Part shown: positions 26,151-34,107 of the stretch, piece by piece
Layout of the letters: each line of letters begins with the position of its first letter
Numbering within the stretch: position 1 is the stretch's first letter
Assembly: GCF_044628455.1 (NCBI RefSeq)
Contig: NZ_JBIYZW010000003.1
Coordinates: 1 to 64,000 of the forward strand
Length of the DNA stretch: 64,000 nucleotides
Source: Solirubrum sp044628455
GTDB lineage: Bacteria > Bacteroidota > Bacteroidia > Cytophagales > Hymenobacteraceae
Direction: 5' to 3'
Position numbers and translations under genes: made by a program
The notes under the pieces: generated by a model
What the model was told of the DNA's origin: nothing
Seen by the model: only the letters and a program-made list of their open reading frames with translations
Database searches by the model: none

Positions 26151-27356
26151 TCATTCAGCTACCGTGTACCAGGGAATACCCAGGCGTCCGGGTCTCAACA
26201 GCATGGTAGCCGTGGCGCCAATGGAACTCTGGGCATAGTAGTTCTTGGTAACCGCCACGTCCTCCGGCTGCCGAAACGGCCCCCAGGGGCTGACCTTCAG
26301 GTAATAGGTAGTGGTATTGCCCGAGCTCGTGTGCTTGTCGAGCACCTTCACCGGGTACGCGGCGGCTGGGGCCTCGTCGAAGGTGGAATTGTAGGTGCTG
26401 ACTGCCCCGAAGCTGTAGGCAAAGGCGCACAAAGCAATGGCAAAAGCCTGACTAAGCCGGGAGCCTGGCCGCTGCAGAAACGAGCGGGTGCCCAGGGCCA
26501 GCAGGGCAGCGAAGAAAACCGTGGCAGCCCCGACCCAGCGCCAGAGCGGGCCGTAGCTGACCAGCTCTGTATCCAGCAGAGCGCGAAGGGCCAGCAGCAG
26601 GCTGGGCAAGAGCAGGGCAATGCCAATAGAGGGGTAGGCGCTGCCTTTTTTCTCGTCGATGTTCAGCAGGCCGGGGTGCAGCCACAGCGCCCCCATGGCG
26701 GCCAGCGGCACCAGCAACCCGGCCGTTATGGCCCATTGGTAGGGCTGGGGCTGCCACCATAACCACGCCGCCGTGGCCCCGCCGGCAATGGTAAGCACGC
26801 GGGCGGTTTGGCGGGCGGCCTCCAGCTGCCGGGCGCGCTGCTCTTCGTTGAATCCCAGGGTAGGGTCACCGAGAATTTCCCGTTCTTCGGCCTGCTGACT
26901 TTCAACGTCGAGGTCGGGAAAGCGGTCGGCCAGCCACTGTTGCAGCTGCCCGTACGATTCGGTGGTGTAGCCGAACTTGACCGTGGTTTTGCTAGGTGCC
27001 TGCGCCACGACTACCGTAATCTGCTCGTTTATATGAAAACCGGCTACATCCTCGAAGCGGATTTCCTTGCTGCGAAAGGGAAAAATGTTCTGCTCGATGA
27101 TGCGGTCGGCCGTTACGACCACCCGCCACTTGGCTACTACTACCAGGCTGTAGGCAAAGAAGCCCGCGAAGCCCACCATCAAAGCCGATAGGCCGATGGA
27201 AAGCGCAAGGGACGAATCGGCCTTGTTGGACCAGATTGCGAAAGCGCCATACAGAAACAACGCAATCAGCGCCGGGCCAGCTCCGTACAGGAAAATCCGC
27301 CAGCCCTTGGCCGTTCCATATTCCCGAACCGCGTCGTCGCGGAGGGTTATAGTCAT
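26151..27356 (-). CDS. Polytopic membrane protein with a PH-like segment, unknown function
   Basis: The 401-residue product has two N-terminal membrane segments (about 21-43 and 51-76), a soluble beta-rich region at about 77-150 (WRVVVTADRIIEQNIF, KEIRFEDVAGFHI) resembling bacterial PH-like domains, then several more membrane segments (about 185-320), and a C-terminal extracytoplasmic beta-rich part. I do not recognise the whole protein. The ATG at 27356 follows 69 bases of open frame that lack coding character. It may share a transcript with the lipoprotein gene 86 bases upstream. Confidence 0.75.
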   Translation of the reverse strand: MTITLRDDAVREYGTAKGWRIFLYGAGPALIALFLYGAFAIWSNKADSSLALSIGLSALMVGFAGFFAYSLVVVAKWRVVVTADRIIEQNIFPFRSKEIRFEDVAGFHINEQITVVVAQAPSKTTVKFGYTTESYGQLQQWLADRFPDLDVESQQAEEREILGDPTLGFNEEQRARQLEAARQTARVLTIAGGATAAWLWWQPQPYQWAITAGLLVPLAAMGALWLHPGLLNIDEKKGSAYPSIGIALLLPSLLLALRALLDTELVSYGPLWRWVGAATVFFAALLALGTRSFLQRPGSRLSQAFAIALCAFAYSFGAVSTYNSTFDEAPAAAYPVKVLDKHTSSGNTTTYYLKVSPWGPFRQPEDVAVTKNYYAQSSIGATATMLLRPGRLGIPWYTVAE

Positions 27357-27442
27357 AATCGAGCGGGAATAAGCGCCAGGGTGAAACAAGCCGGACGAGT
27401 CGCCAGCTGGCTCAGCGGCTCCCAACCGCAGATGCGGTTTAC

Positions 27443-27934
27443 CTACGGCATCTTGGTGGCCGTGCCACGGACCGTGCCGCTGCCCCCGCCGTCGGCGAAG
27501 CTGTAGGAGTAGCGCAGCCGGGCACCCTGGCCCTGCACCGCGCCGAGGAAGCTGCTCAACGAACGGCAGCTGCTCGACGCAGTAACCACGAAGGACGTCT
27601 GACTGACGCTGGCGGGTTGACTAGTCGCGCACTCGTCAAAATTCGCGATGTTGACGGTGGTAGCGCCGGTTTTAGTGACCACAAACGAGCCCTGCAGGTA
27701 CTGGGTCTGCGGGCCGCCTCCGGTCCAGGCCGTAAACACCATGGTGTCGCGAAACTGATAAAGGCCCGCAACCAGGTCGGCCGGGTAGCGGCAGGAGCCA
27801 TTGTCGGTAGTAGCCTGGGCATTGTAATTCACCGAAGCAGGGTCGCGGCAGCCGGCTACCGGCGGCGAGGCCGATTCTTTTTGGCAGGCAACAAGGCCCA
27901 GCAACGCCAGTGCGGTAAGAAGACGAGCAAGCAT
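27443..27934 (-). CDS. Small lipoprotein with a cysteine-rich DPxAxNYN motif
   Basis: The 163-residue product has a lipoprotein signal (LVAC, Cys17) followed by GCRDPASVNYNAQATTDNG and SC, a variant of the Cys-bounded D-P-x-A-x-N-Y-N-x-x-A-x-x-D-x-G-S-C segment often found in secreted Bacteroidota proteins. The remaining 110 residues are beta-rich with a second Cys pair (C112 and C127 region). Its function is unknown; it is an envelope protein. Twelve further in-frame residues lie upstream, but the signal peptide supports the start at 27934. Confidence 0.8.
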   Translation of the reverse strand: MLARLLTALALLGLVACQKESASPPVAGCRDPASVNYNAQATTDNGSCRYPADLVAGLYQFRDTMVFTAWTGGGPQTQYLQGSFVVTKTGATTVNIANFDECATSQPASVSQTSFVVTASSSCRSLSSFLGAVQGQGARLRYSYSFADGGGSGTVRGTATKMP

Positions 27935-28006
27935 GAATAGGAACGAGCTGAAGAATGAATGGGCACCCAAGATAAGCGTTCTGATGCCCGGCTGAAAGCC
28001 AGCCCG

Positions 28007-28014
28007 TATTTTTG
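28007..28014 (+). promoter_or_regulatory. -7 element next to the GT2 start codon
   Basis: TATTTTTG lies 4 bases before the ATG at 28019, with no TTG at -33. It is the probable promoter of the GT2/GT9/ligase unit, giving a leaderless mRNA. Confidence 0.55.
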
Positions 28015-28018
28015 CTCA

Positions 28019-28795
28019 ATGCCCGCCGTTCCCCTTTCCGTCGTCCTCATCACCTTCAACGAAGAAGCCAACATCGGCCGCTGCCTGGCCGCGCTGGGCG
28101 AGTTGGCCGACGAGGTGGTGGTGGTGGACTCGGGTTCGACGGACCGCACCGTGGCCATTTGCCGGCAGTACGGCGCCCGCGTGGTCGAGCACCCGTTTGC
28201 GGGCTACGTCGCGCAGAAGAACTTCGCCACCGCCCAGGCTCGCTACGACCACGTCCTGCAGCTCGACGCCGACGAGGTACTGACGGATGCTTTGCGCCGG
28301 GAAATCGAACAGATTAAGGCCCGCTGGCAGCACGCCGGCTACACCCTGCCGCGCCTCACCAACTACTGCGGGCAGTGGGTGCGCCACGGCGGCTGGTACC
28401 CCGACCGCAAGCTGCGCCTCTACGACCGGCGCTGCGGGGCCTGGCAGGGTCAGCTGCTGCACGAGCGGTACGAAGTGCAGCCCGGCCAGACCGTCGGCCA
28501 GCTCAGGGCCGACCTGCTGCACTACTCGTACCCGACCATCGAAAGCCACGTGCAGCAGCTCAACCGCTTCACTTCCATTGGCGCGCAGGAGCTGGCGGCC
28601 CGCGGCAAAAAAGCCAGCTGGCTGCAGCTGCTGCTGAAACCGAGCGGGAAATTTTGGCACCTGTACCTGCTGCGCGGCGGCCTGCTCGACGGCTTTGCGG
28701 GGCTGAGCATTGCGGCGCTGTCGGCCTGGGGCGTGTTTCTGAAGTACGCCAAGCTGCGCGTCATTCACCGCTCTGCAACCCGCGCCGGCCAATGA
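28019..28795 (+). CDS. Family 2 glycosyltransferase, LPS core type
   Basis: The 258-residue GT-A enzyme has LSVVLITFNEEANIGRCL at the N-terminus, the nucleotide-binding VVVVDSGSTDRTV, and HVLQLDADEVLT, which holds the DxD metal-binding motif. The central FPDRKLR-like part (WYPDRKLRLYDRR) and the C-terminal helical region are typical of WaaE/KdtX-like LPS core glycosyltransferases. It transfers a sugar from a nucleotide donor to a lipid-linked acceptor at the inner membrane. Its stop overlaps the next glycosyltransferase start by ATGA, placing it in an LPS or polysaccharide assembly operon. Confidence 0.92.
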   Translation: MPAVPLSVVLITFNEEANIGRCLAALGELADEVVVVDSGSTDRTVAICRQYGARVVEHPFAGYVAQKNFATAQARYDHVLQLDADEVLTDALRREIEQIKARWQHAGYTLPRLTNYCGQWVRHGGWYPDRKLRLYDRRCGAWQGQLLHERYEVQPGQTVGQLRADLLHYSYPTIESHVQQLNRFTSIGAQELAARGKKASWLQLLLKPSGKFWHLYLLRGGLLDGFAGLSIAALSAWGVFLKYAKLRVIHRSATRAGQ

Positions 28796-29829
28796 AAACC
28801 TTCCTGGTAAGCCGCACCGACGCCATCGGCGACCTGGTACTAACGCTGCCTTTGTGCGGCTGGCTGAAGCAGCAGTTTCCCGGCTGCCGCGTGGTGCTGC
28901 TGGGCCGCGACTACACCCGCGCCGTAGCGGCGGCTTGCCCGGCCATCGACGCCTTTCTCAGCGACGACGAGCTGCGGAAACAGTCTGAAGCACAGCAGGT
29001 AGCCACGCTCCGGGACCTGCGGGCCGATGTGTGCCTGCACGTTTTCCCGAGCCGCCGCCTCGCCGCGTTGGCGCAACGGGCGGACATTCCCCTGCGCATT
29101 GGCACGCGCAGCCGCTGGTTTCACTGGCTGAGCTGCAACCGCCTCGTAGCCCTGAGCCGCCGCCATTCGCCCCTGCACGAGGCCCAGCTGAACCTGCTGC
29201 TGCTGCGCCCCCTGGGCCTGAGCAGTGTGCCCACCCTGCCGGAACTGGTACTGCTGGGCGGGCTGGTGCCGACCGAGACGCTGCGCGCGGAAACGGCGGC
29301 GCTGCTGCGGCGCGAATGGCCCGGGCAGCTCAACATCATTCTGCACCCCCGCTCCCGCGGCCACGGCCGCGAGTGGGGCCTGGCGCACTTTGGTGACCTG
29401 GCCCGGGCCCTACACGCGCGGGGCCACCGCGTGCTGGTAACCGGCACCCAGGCCGAGGGCGACTCCCTGCGCGAGTGGCTCACCGAGCACGCCGCGGTGC
29501 TCACCGATATGACCGGTCGCCTCGATTTACCGCAGTTCCTGGCCTTCATTGGCGCGGCTGATGGGCTGGTGGCCTCCGGTACCGGGCCGCTGCACCTGGC
29601 GGCGGCGCTGGGCCGCCACGCCCTGGGCCTGTTTCCGCCCATGCGGCCCATTCACCCCGGCCGCTGGGCCCCGCTGGGCCCCCGCGCCGAGTTTCTGGTT
29701 ATTGACCAACCCAACTGCCAGGAGTGCCGAACCGATGCGGCGGCCTGCCGGTGCATCAAGGCCCTGGAGCCGGCGCTGGTGCTGGCCCGCGTGCTGGCTT
29801 GGCAGCCGCTGCCGCCCGCTTACCTTTAG
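28792..29829 (+). CDS. Family 9 glycosyltransferase (heptosyltransferase type)
   Basis: The 345-residue GT-B enzyme begins TFLVSRTDAIGDLVLTLPL, the classic GT9 N-terminal motif D-A-I/L-G-D. The C-terminal domain has ILHPRSRGHGREWGLAHF and VASGTGPLHLAAALG, which binds the nucleotide-sugar. A cysteine group near the end (CQECRTDAAACRCI) also occurs in many GT9 proteins. Such enzymes add heptose or another sugar to the LPS core; the exact sugar is unknown. It overlaps GT2 by four bases and is followed 24 bases later by an O-antigen ligase-like gene. Confidence 0.92.
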   Translation: MKTFLVSRTDAIGDLVLTLPLCGWLKQQFPGCRVVLLGRDYTRAVAAACPAIDAFLSDDELRKQSEAQQVATLRDLRADVCLHVFPSRRLAALAQRADIPLRIGTRSRWFHWLSCNRLVALSRRHSPLHEAQLNLLLLRPLGLSSVPTLPELVLLGGLVPTETLRAETAALLRREWPGQLNIILHPRSRGHGREWGLAHFGDLARALHARGHRVLVTGTQAEGDSLREWLTEHAAVLTDMTGRLDLPQFLAFIGAADGLVASGTGPLHLAAALGRHALGLFPPMRPIHPGRWAPLGPRAEFLVIDQPNCQECRTDAAACRCIKALEPALVLARVLAWQPLPPAYL

Positions 29830-29853
29830 CGCTGGTGTTTTTTCCCCGATAGC

Positions 29854-31125
29854 GTGAATGCTTTGCCTGAACTGACGCGCCGCTGGTACGCGCAGGGGCG
29901 TTGGTCGCAATACCTGCTGCTGCTGGCCTGCCTGGCTGGTATGGGCGGGCTGCTGTTTACGGCCCGGGCTCTGGTGGCCCTGGCCCCGGTAGCGGCCGTG
30001 GTGGCGGCCCTGCTCAACCCCCGGCTGCGCGCTGACCTGCCCCACTGGTACCGCAGCCGCGGCGCGTGGCGCTTGCTGCTGCTGTACCTGTTGCTGCCCC
30101 TGAGTTGGTGGTACACCCAGGACTGGGCCGAATGGCGGCACGAGCTCTACCGCCAGCTGCCCCTCATCGGTGTGCCCCTGGCTTTCACCCTGGCCGTACC
30201 GCTCACGGCCCGGCAGCGCCTGGCAGTGGGGGCAGGGTTTGTGCTGGGCAATGCCGGCCTGGGATTGGCCACGCTGGCCCGCTACCTGCTCGACCCGCAG
30301 CGCGCCCACGAGCTGATCAACGTGGGACAGAACGTGGGCTCGGTCACCGGCAACTTCCACATTCACTTTGGGCTGATGCTGGCCCTGGCGAGCTTCTTTG
30401 GCTTCTCCCTGGCTCGCGAAGCCCGGCTGGCCCGCAGCCTGCGCTACGGACTGCTGCTGGCCGCGGGCCTGGCGGCGCTGAGTTTGCACGTACTGGCTTA
30501 CCGCACCGGCTTGCTGGCGTTTTACCTGGGACTGGCTGCCACGGCGCTGTTGCTGCTGCGCCGGCGACCGGGCTGGGCCCTGGGGCTGCTGCTGGGAGCC
30601 GGGCTGCTGGCAGGAGCGGCCTACTTCGCGCTCGAACCGATGCGGCAGCGCGTGCGCAGCACGCTATACGACCTAGAGCAGTTCGAGCTGCGGCGCGACA
30701 TCAATGACTTCTCGCTCTCCAAGCGGCTGGCGGCCTGGCAGACGGCCGGTGTGCTGGTGCAGCGGCAACCCTGGCTGGGCGTGGCCCCGGCCGACGTGCG
30801 CCAGGCCATGCTCGACCAGTATGCCTGGCGGGACTTCGGCCTGCGGCCCGAGAACCGGGTGATGATTCACAATCAGTACCTGCACTACCTCGTGGGCGCC
30901 GGCGTGCTGGGCCTGGGAATCTGGCTGGCGGTGCTGTCCGGGCCTTTTTTGCAACCCGGGCCGCGCCGAAATCCGTACGTGAGACATTTCCTGCTCATAT
31001 TCGGCGCGGCGGCGCTGGCCGATTCGCTGTTGCAACTGCAAATCGGTTTCAACCTCTTCGTCTTTCTCTACGGCTTTCTGGTGGTGGCCGCCGAACGACG
31101 CGGGGCCGCTGCCGTAACCCAATGA
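29854..31125 (+). CDS. O-antigen ligase / Wzy-like membrane protein
   Basis: The 423-residue protein has about ten membrane segments and a large periplasmic loop at about residues 255-340 (RVRSTLYDLEQFELRRDIND, WLGVAPADVRQAMLDQY, NRVMIHNQYLHYLVGAG). The H-N-Q-Y-L motif in that loop is typical of the Wzy_C family that covers O-antigen ligases and polymerases. It would join or polymerise surface polysaccharide on the periplasmic side, using the products of the two glycosyltransferases before it. Translation probably starts at GTG (29854). It shares its architecture with the protein at 58455-59762. Confidence 0.88.
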   Translation: MNALPELTRRWYAQGRWSQYLLLLACLAGMGGLLFTARALVALAPVAAVVAALLNPRLRADLPHWYRSRGAWRLLLLYLLLPLSWWYTQDWAEWRHELYRQLPLIGVPLAFTLAVPLTARQRLAVGAGFVLGNAGLGLATLARYLLDPQRAHELINVGQNVGSVTGNFHIHFGLMLALASFFGFSLAREARLARSLRYGLLLAAGLAALSLHVLAYRTGLLAFYLGLAATALLLLRRRPGWALGLLLGAGLLAGAAYFALEPMRQRVRSTLYDLEQFELRRDINDFSLSKRLAAWQTAGVLVQRQPWLGVAPADVRQAMLDQYAWRDFGLRPENRVMIHNQYLHYLVGAGVLGLGIWLAVLSGPFLQPGPRRNPYVRHFLLIFGAAALADSLLQLQIGFNLFVFLYGFLVVAAERRGAAAVTQ

Positions 31126-31139
31126 GCAGTTCGTTTCGT

Positions 31140-31147
31140 TACATTTG
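31140..31147 (+). promoter_or_regulatory. -7 element of the sigma-factor gene
   Basis: TACATTTG, 44 bases upstream of the ATG at 31192; no exact TTG at -33. Confidence 0.55.
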
Positions 31148-31191
31148 CTCGTAAGGCATCCTGCCCTGCATGGCCCGAATCCGCCCTTTTT

Positions 31192-31842
31192 ATGAGTGAC
31201 ACTCCCGAACGGGTACCCAAACTAAGCAAAGAGGAAAAAGACCGCCGCTTCCAGGCCGAGCTGCTGCCCGTGCTGGACTCGCTCTACAACTTTGCTTTCC
31301 GCCTGACCCTCGACGAGGACGACGCCAACGACCTGGTGCAGGAAACCTACCTGAAGGCCTACCGCTTTTTCGAGTACTTCGAGCCGGGAACCAACGCCAA
31401 AGCCTGGCTGTTTCGCATCCTGAAAAATTCGTTCATCAACGATTTTCGTAAGAAAAGCAAGCAGCCCGCCAAGGTCGACTACAGCGAAATCGAGGGCTAC
31501 TACAACACCGAGGACGTGGATGCCGAAGGTGACGCAGGCTCGACCTCGCCCGACCTGCGCCAGCAGTCGACCCGCGACCTGATCGGCGACGAAGTGGCCA
31601 GCGCGCTGAACTCGCTGCCGGTGGATTTCCGCACCGTCATTATCCTCTGCGACCTGGAAGGTTTCACCTATGAGGAAATGGCCAAGGTGCTCGATATTCC
31701 CATCGGCACGGTTCGTTCGCGCCTGCACCGGGCCCGCAACTTTCTGAAAGAGAAGCTCGAGCGATACGCGAAAAAAATGGGCTACGGCAACGATTCCGAC
31801 GATGACGGTGTTGCCGTGGCAGATGAAGACGACGACGTCTAG
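31192..31842 (+). CDS. ECF-type RNA polymerase sigma factor (conserved Bacteroidota type)
   Basis: The 216-residue sigma factor has region 2 at about 25-95 (LYNFAFRLTLDEDDANDLVQ, AWLFRILKNSFINDFRKKSK) and region 4 at about 140-195 (LNSLPVDFRTVIILCDLEGF, IPIGTVRSRLHRARNFLKEKL). It ends with an acidic tail (DSDDDGVAVADEDDDV). It is followed by an HxxxCxxC anti-sigma-like protein and then by gmk and nadD, an order that I believe is common in Cytophagales. It is probably a housekeeping or envelope-stress sigma factor; its regulon cannot be read from this window. Confidence 0.95.
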   Translation: MSDTPERVPKLSKEEKDRRFQAELLPVLDSLYNFAFRLTLDEDDANDLVQETYLKAYRFFEYFEPGTNAKAWLFRILKNSFINDFRKKSKQPAKVDYSEIEGYYNTEDVDAEGDAGSTSPDLRQQSTRDLIGDEVASALNSLPVDFRTVIILCDLEGFTYEEMAKVLDIPIGTVRSRLHRARNFLKEKLERYAKKMGYGNDSDDDGVAVADEDDDV

Positions 31843-31881
31843 GCCTTAAACTCCTCTTTCCTTCCTTTTCTCCCCCAGATT

Positions 31882-32172
31882 ATGGCAGCAAAATCTACTC
31901 CCAACCAACTTGGCGCCCCGGCCACTACTGCCCAAGGCGCCGACTGTGAGCGTGTGAATACCATTCTAGACCAAATCATCGTGGGCCAGGAGCCCAGCGT
32001 GGAGGACGAGGACTACTTTGTCAGCCATGCCGAAGACTGCTCGCCGTGCTTCGACAGCCTTGACAAGCAGCGCGTCTTCATCGACTTCGTGAACCAGTAC
32101 GTGGGCCGCAAAGGCGTGCCTTCGGGCCTGTCGTCCAAAATAATGGCGCGGCTGCACACCGAAAAGGTCTAA
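31882..32172 (+). CDS. Soluble anti-sigma factor-like protein with HxxxCxxC motif
   Basis: The 96-residue protein has the zinc-binding HAEDCSPC (HxxxCxxC) near residues 50-57, the signature of ZAS anti-sigma domains, plus an earlier Cys. It has no membrane segment, so it is cytoplasmic. Placed 39 bases after the sigma-factor gene, it is most likely its cognate regulator and may sense redox or metal state through the zinc site, as RsrA-type proteins do; that is inference. Its stop codon forms part of the -7 element of gmk. Confidence 0.82.
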   Translation: MAAKSTPNQLGAPATTAQGADCERVNTILDQIIVGQEPSVEDEDYFVSHAEDCSPCFDSLDKQRVFIDFVNQYVGRKGVPSGLSSKIMARLHTEKV

Positions 32173-32177
32173 TTTTG
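32170..32177 (+). promoter_or_regulatory. -7 element next to the gmk start codon
   Basis: TAATTTTG lies 4 bases before the gmk ATG and overlaps the TAA stop codon of the anti-sigma gene. No TTG is at -33. It may be an internal promoter giving a leaderless gmk-nadD mRNA. Confidence 0.5.
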
Positions 32178-32181
32178 CCCC

Positions 32182-32766
32182 ATGCAGGGGAAAATCATTG
32201 CCTTTTCGGCGCCCTCGGGCGCCGGTAAAACCACCATTGTCCACCGGCTCATGGATCGTATTCCGGAGCTGAGCTTTTCGATTTCGGCTTGCACCCGCGA
32301 CCGTCGCGGCCGGGCCGAAGTGAATGGCAAGGACTACTACTTCATTACCGTTCAGGAGTTTCAGGAGAAAATCCGCCACGACGAATTCGTGGAGTGGGAG
32401 GAAGTCTACGAAGGCTCCTACTACGGCACCCTGAAATCGGAAATCGAGCGCATCTGGGAAAGCGGCAAGCACGCCATCCTCGACATCGACGTGAAGGGTG
32501 GGCTCAGCATCAAAGAGTTTTACAAAGATCGGGCCCTGTGCGTGTTCGTAAAGCCGCCGTCGATGGAAGTGCTCGAGCAACGCCTCAAGGCCCGGGCTAC
32601 CGACTCGGCTTCGAGCATTTCGGCCCGGCTGTATAAGGCCAACTTCGAGCTGACGTTCGAGGACCGCTTTGATTCGGTTATCGTCAACGACGACCTCGAC
32701 GTGGCTTCCGATCAGGCTGAGAAACTGGTGCGCGACTTTATTTCGGCCGAGCCGGCCATTGTCTGA
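32182..32766 (+). CDS. gmk: Guanylate kinase
   Basis: Guanylate kinase phosphorylates GMP to GDP using ATP. The 194-residue enzyme has the P-loop SAPSGAGKTT at residues 9-18, the GMP-binding block SISACTRDRRGRAEVNGKDY, FVEWEEVYEGSYYGTLKS, and the LID-type region near residues 125-150. Length is standard. It shares one base with the next gene, nadD, and is likely to be co-transcribed with it. Confidence 0.98.
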   Translation: MQGKIIAFSAPSGAGKTTIVHRLMDRIPELSFSISACTRDRRGRAEVNGKDYYFITVQEFQEKIRHDEFVEWEEVYEGSYYGTLKSEIERIWESGKHAILDIDVKGGLSIKEFYKDRALCVFVKPPSMEVLEQRLKARATDSASSISARLYKANFELTFEDRFDSVIVNDDLDVASDQAEKLVRDFISAEPAIV

Positions 32767-33353
32767 TGCCCGGCCCGCGGCGCGTGGGCCTGCTGTTCGG
32801 CTCGTTCAACCCCATCCATACCGGCCACCTGATTCTGGCCAATCACCTGGCCACCCGCACCGACCTGGACGCGGTGTGGCTGGTGGTGTCGCCCCAGAGT
32901 CCCTTTAAGGTGGGCGAGGAGCTGCTGCCCGAGGCCGCACGGCTGGAGCTGGTGGAGCTGGCCATTGCCGGCAACGAGCGGCTGCGGGTGCTGGACGTAG
33001 AGTTTACGCTGCCGCGTCCCAGCTACACCATTGCCACCCTCGACGAGCTGCGCCGCCAGCATCCTGCAACCGAGTTCGTGCTTCTGACCGGCGGCGACAA
33101 TCTGCCCGGACTGCCGCGCTGGCGGGAAGCCGAGCGGCTGCAGCGAGAGCTGGACATTTACGTGTATCCCCGGCCGGGCTACCCGGTAGAAGTACTGCCC
33201 GACTGGCCGCGCGTGCGGGTACTCGAAGCGCCGCTGCTCGACCTCTCGGCCACTTTCATCCGCCGCAGCGTCGAGGCCGGCCAATCCATCCGTTACCTCG
33301 TGCCTGAGAGCGTGGAGCAGGTAATTCGGGAGCGGGGCTACTGGCGTCGCTGA
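32766..33353 (+). CDS. nadD: Nicotinate-nucleotide adenylyltransferase
   Basis: NadD adenylates nicotinate mononucleotide to deamido-NAD in NAD synthesis. The 195-residue protein has the nucleotidyltransferase motif GLLFGSFNPIHTGHL (the GxFxPxHxGH signature) at residues 8-22 and LDLSATFIRRSV, the ISSTxIR-type motif, near residue 160. Length is typical. Its ATG overlaps the gmk TGA by one base. A perfect palindromic terminator follows. Confidence 0.96.
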   Translation: MPGPRRVGLLFGSFNPIHTGHLILANHLATRTDLDAVWLVVSPQSPFKVGEELLPEAARLELVELAIAGNERLRVLDVEFTLPRPSYTIATLDELRRQHPATEFVLLTGGDNLPGLPRWREAERLQRELDIYVYPRPGYPVEVLPDWPRVRVLEAPLLDLSATFIRRSVEAGQSIRYLVPESVEQVIRERGYWRR

Positions 33354-33383
33354 ACCCGGCCCACAGAGCAGGGAGTAAAATAC

Positions 33384-33427
33384 AACCAAAAAGCCCCGCT
33401 GGCAGCTGCCAGCGGGGCTTTTTGGTT
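33384..33427. terminator. Bidirectional terminator, perfect 44-bp palindrome
   Basis: Two directly abutting 22-base complementary arms (33384-33405, 33406-33427) containing AAAAAGCCCCGCTGG; T/A tracts flank both sides. It separates nadD from the convergent frr. Confidence 0.9.
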
Positions 33428-33440
33428 GGGGTCAGTTCAA

Positions 33441-34004
33441 TCAGATGGTCATGATTTCCGACTCCTTCTTGCTCATCGCCTCGTCAATCTTGACGATGTA
33501 GCTGTCGGTGAACTTCTGCACCTTGGCTTCGGCGTCTTTCACGGCGTCTTCCGAGGCGCCTTCCTTCAGCAGCTTGCGCAGCGAGTCGTTCACATCCTTG
33601 CGAATGCCGCGAATGCGCACCTTGCCGCTTTCCGACTCGTTTTTCACCTGCTTCACCAGGTCGCGCCGCCGCTCTTCGGTCATCGGCGGCAGGTTCAGGC
33701 GAATGGAATCGGCGTCCATGATGGGGTTCAGGCCCAGGTCGCTGTTCTTGATGGCCTTGGAAATTTCGCCCAGGATGTTCTTTTCCCAGGGCTTAATCAC
33801 CAGGGAGCGGGCATCGGGTGCCCCAACATTGGCCACCTGGCTGATGGGTGTGGGCGTGCCGTAGTAGTCGACGCGCAGCGAATCGAGCATAGCGGGCGAG
33901 GCCTTGCCGGCGCGAATGCGGCTGAGCTCGGTGTTGGTGTGCTGCAGCGCCTTGGCCATCGATTCTTCGGCGTCGCTCAGGTACAGCTGAATTTCTTCGT
34001 CCAC
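33441..34004 (-). CDS. frr: Ribosome recycling factor
   Basis: RRF works with EF-G to split the post-termination ribosome. The 187-residue protein has the family pattern throughout: MAKALQHTNTELSRIRAGKA, ISQVANVGAPDARSLVIKPW, LNPIMDADSIRLNLPPMTEERR and the long final helices. The GTG at 34004 is chosen because the family starts with a short acidic segment (DEEIQLYLSDAEESM) at this point; the open frame upstream has no coding character. It follows pyrH by about 100 bases, the usual pyrH-frr order. Confidence 0.97.
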   Translation of the reverse strand: MDEEIQLYLSDAEESMAKALQHTNTELSRIRAGKASPAMLDSLRVDYYGTPTPISQVANVGAPDARSLVIKPWEKNILGEISKAIKNSDLGLNPIMDADSIRLNLPPMTEERRRDLVKQVKNESESGKVRIRGIRKDVNDSLRKLLKEGASEDAVKDAEAKVQKFTDSYIVKIDEAMSKKESEIMTI

Positions 34005-34107
34005 TTCGAAAAAGTTAAATGTTGAAAAGTAAAGCTTAGCTAGCCCCGACGACAAGCGTTGGCGGCCCAATATCAGGGGCAATCCGCAAAGCGCAAGCCC
34101 AACCAGA

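Noticed and set aside
31140..32177. Single operon from the sigma factor to nadD without internal promoter
   Set aside because: An exact -7 element overlaps the anti-sigma stop codon next to gmk, so an internal promoter cannot be excluded; operon extent left open.
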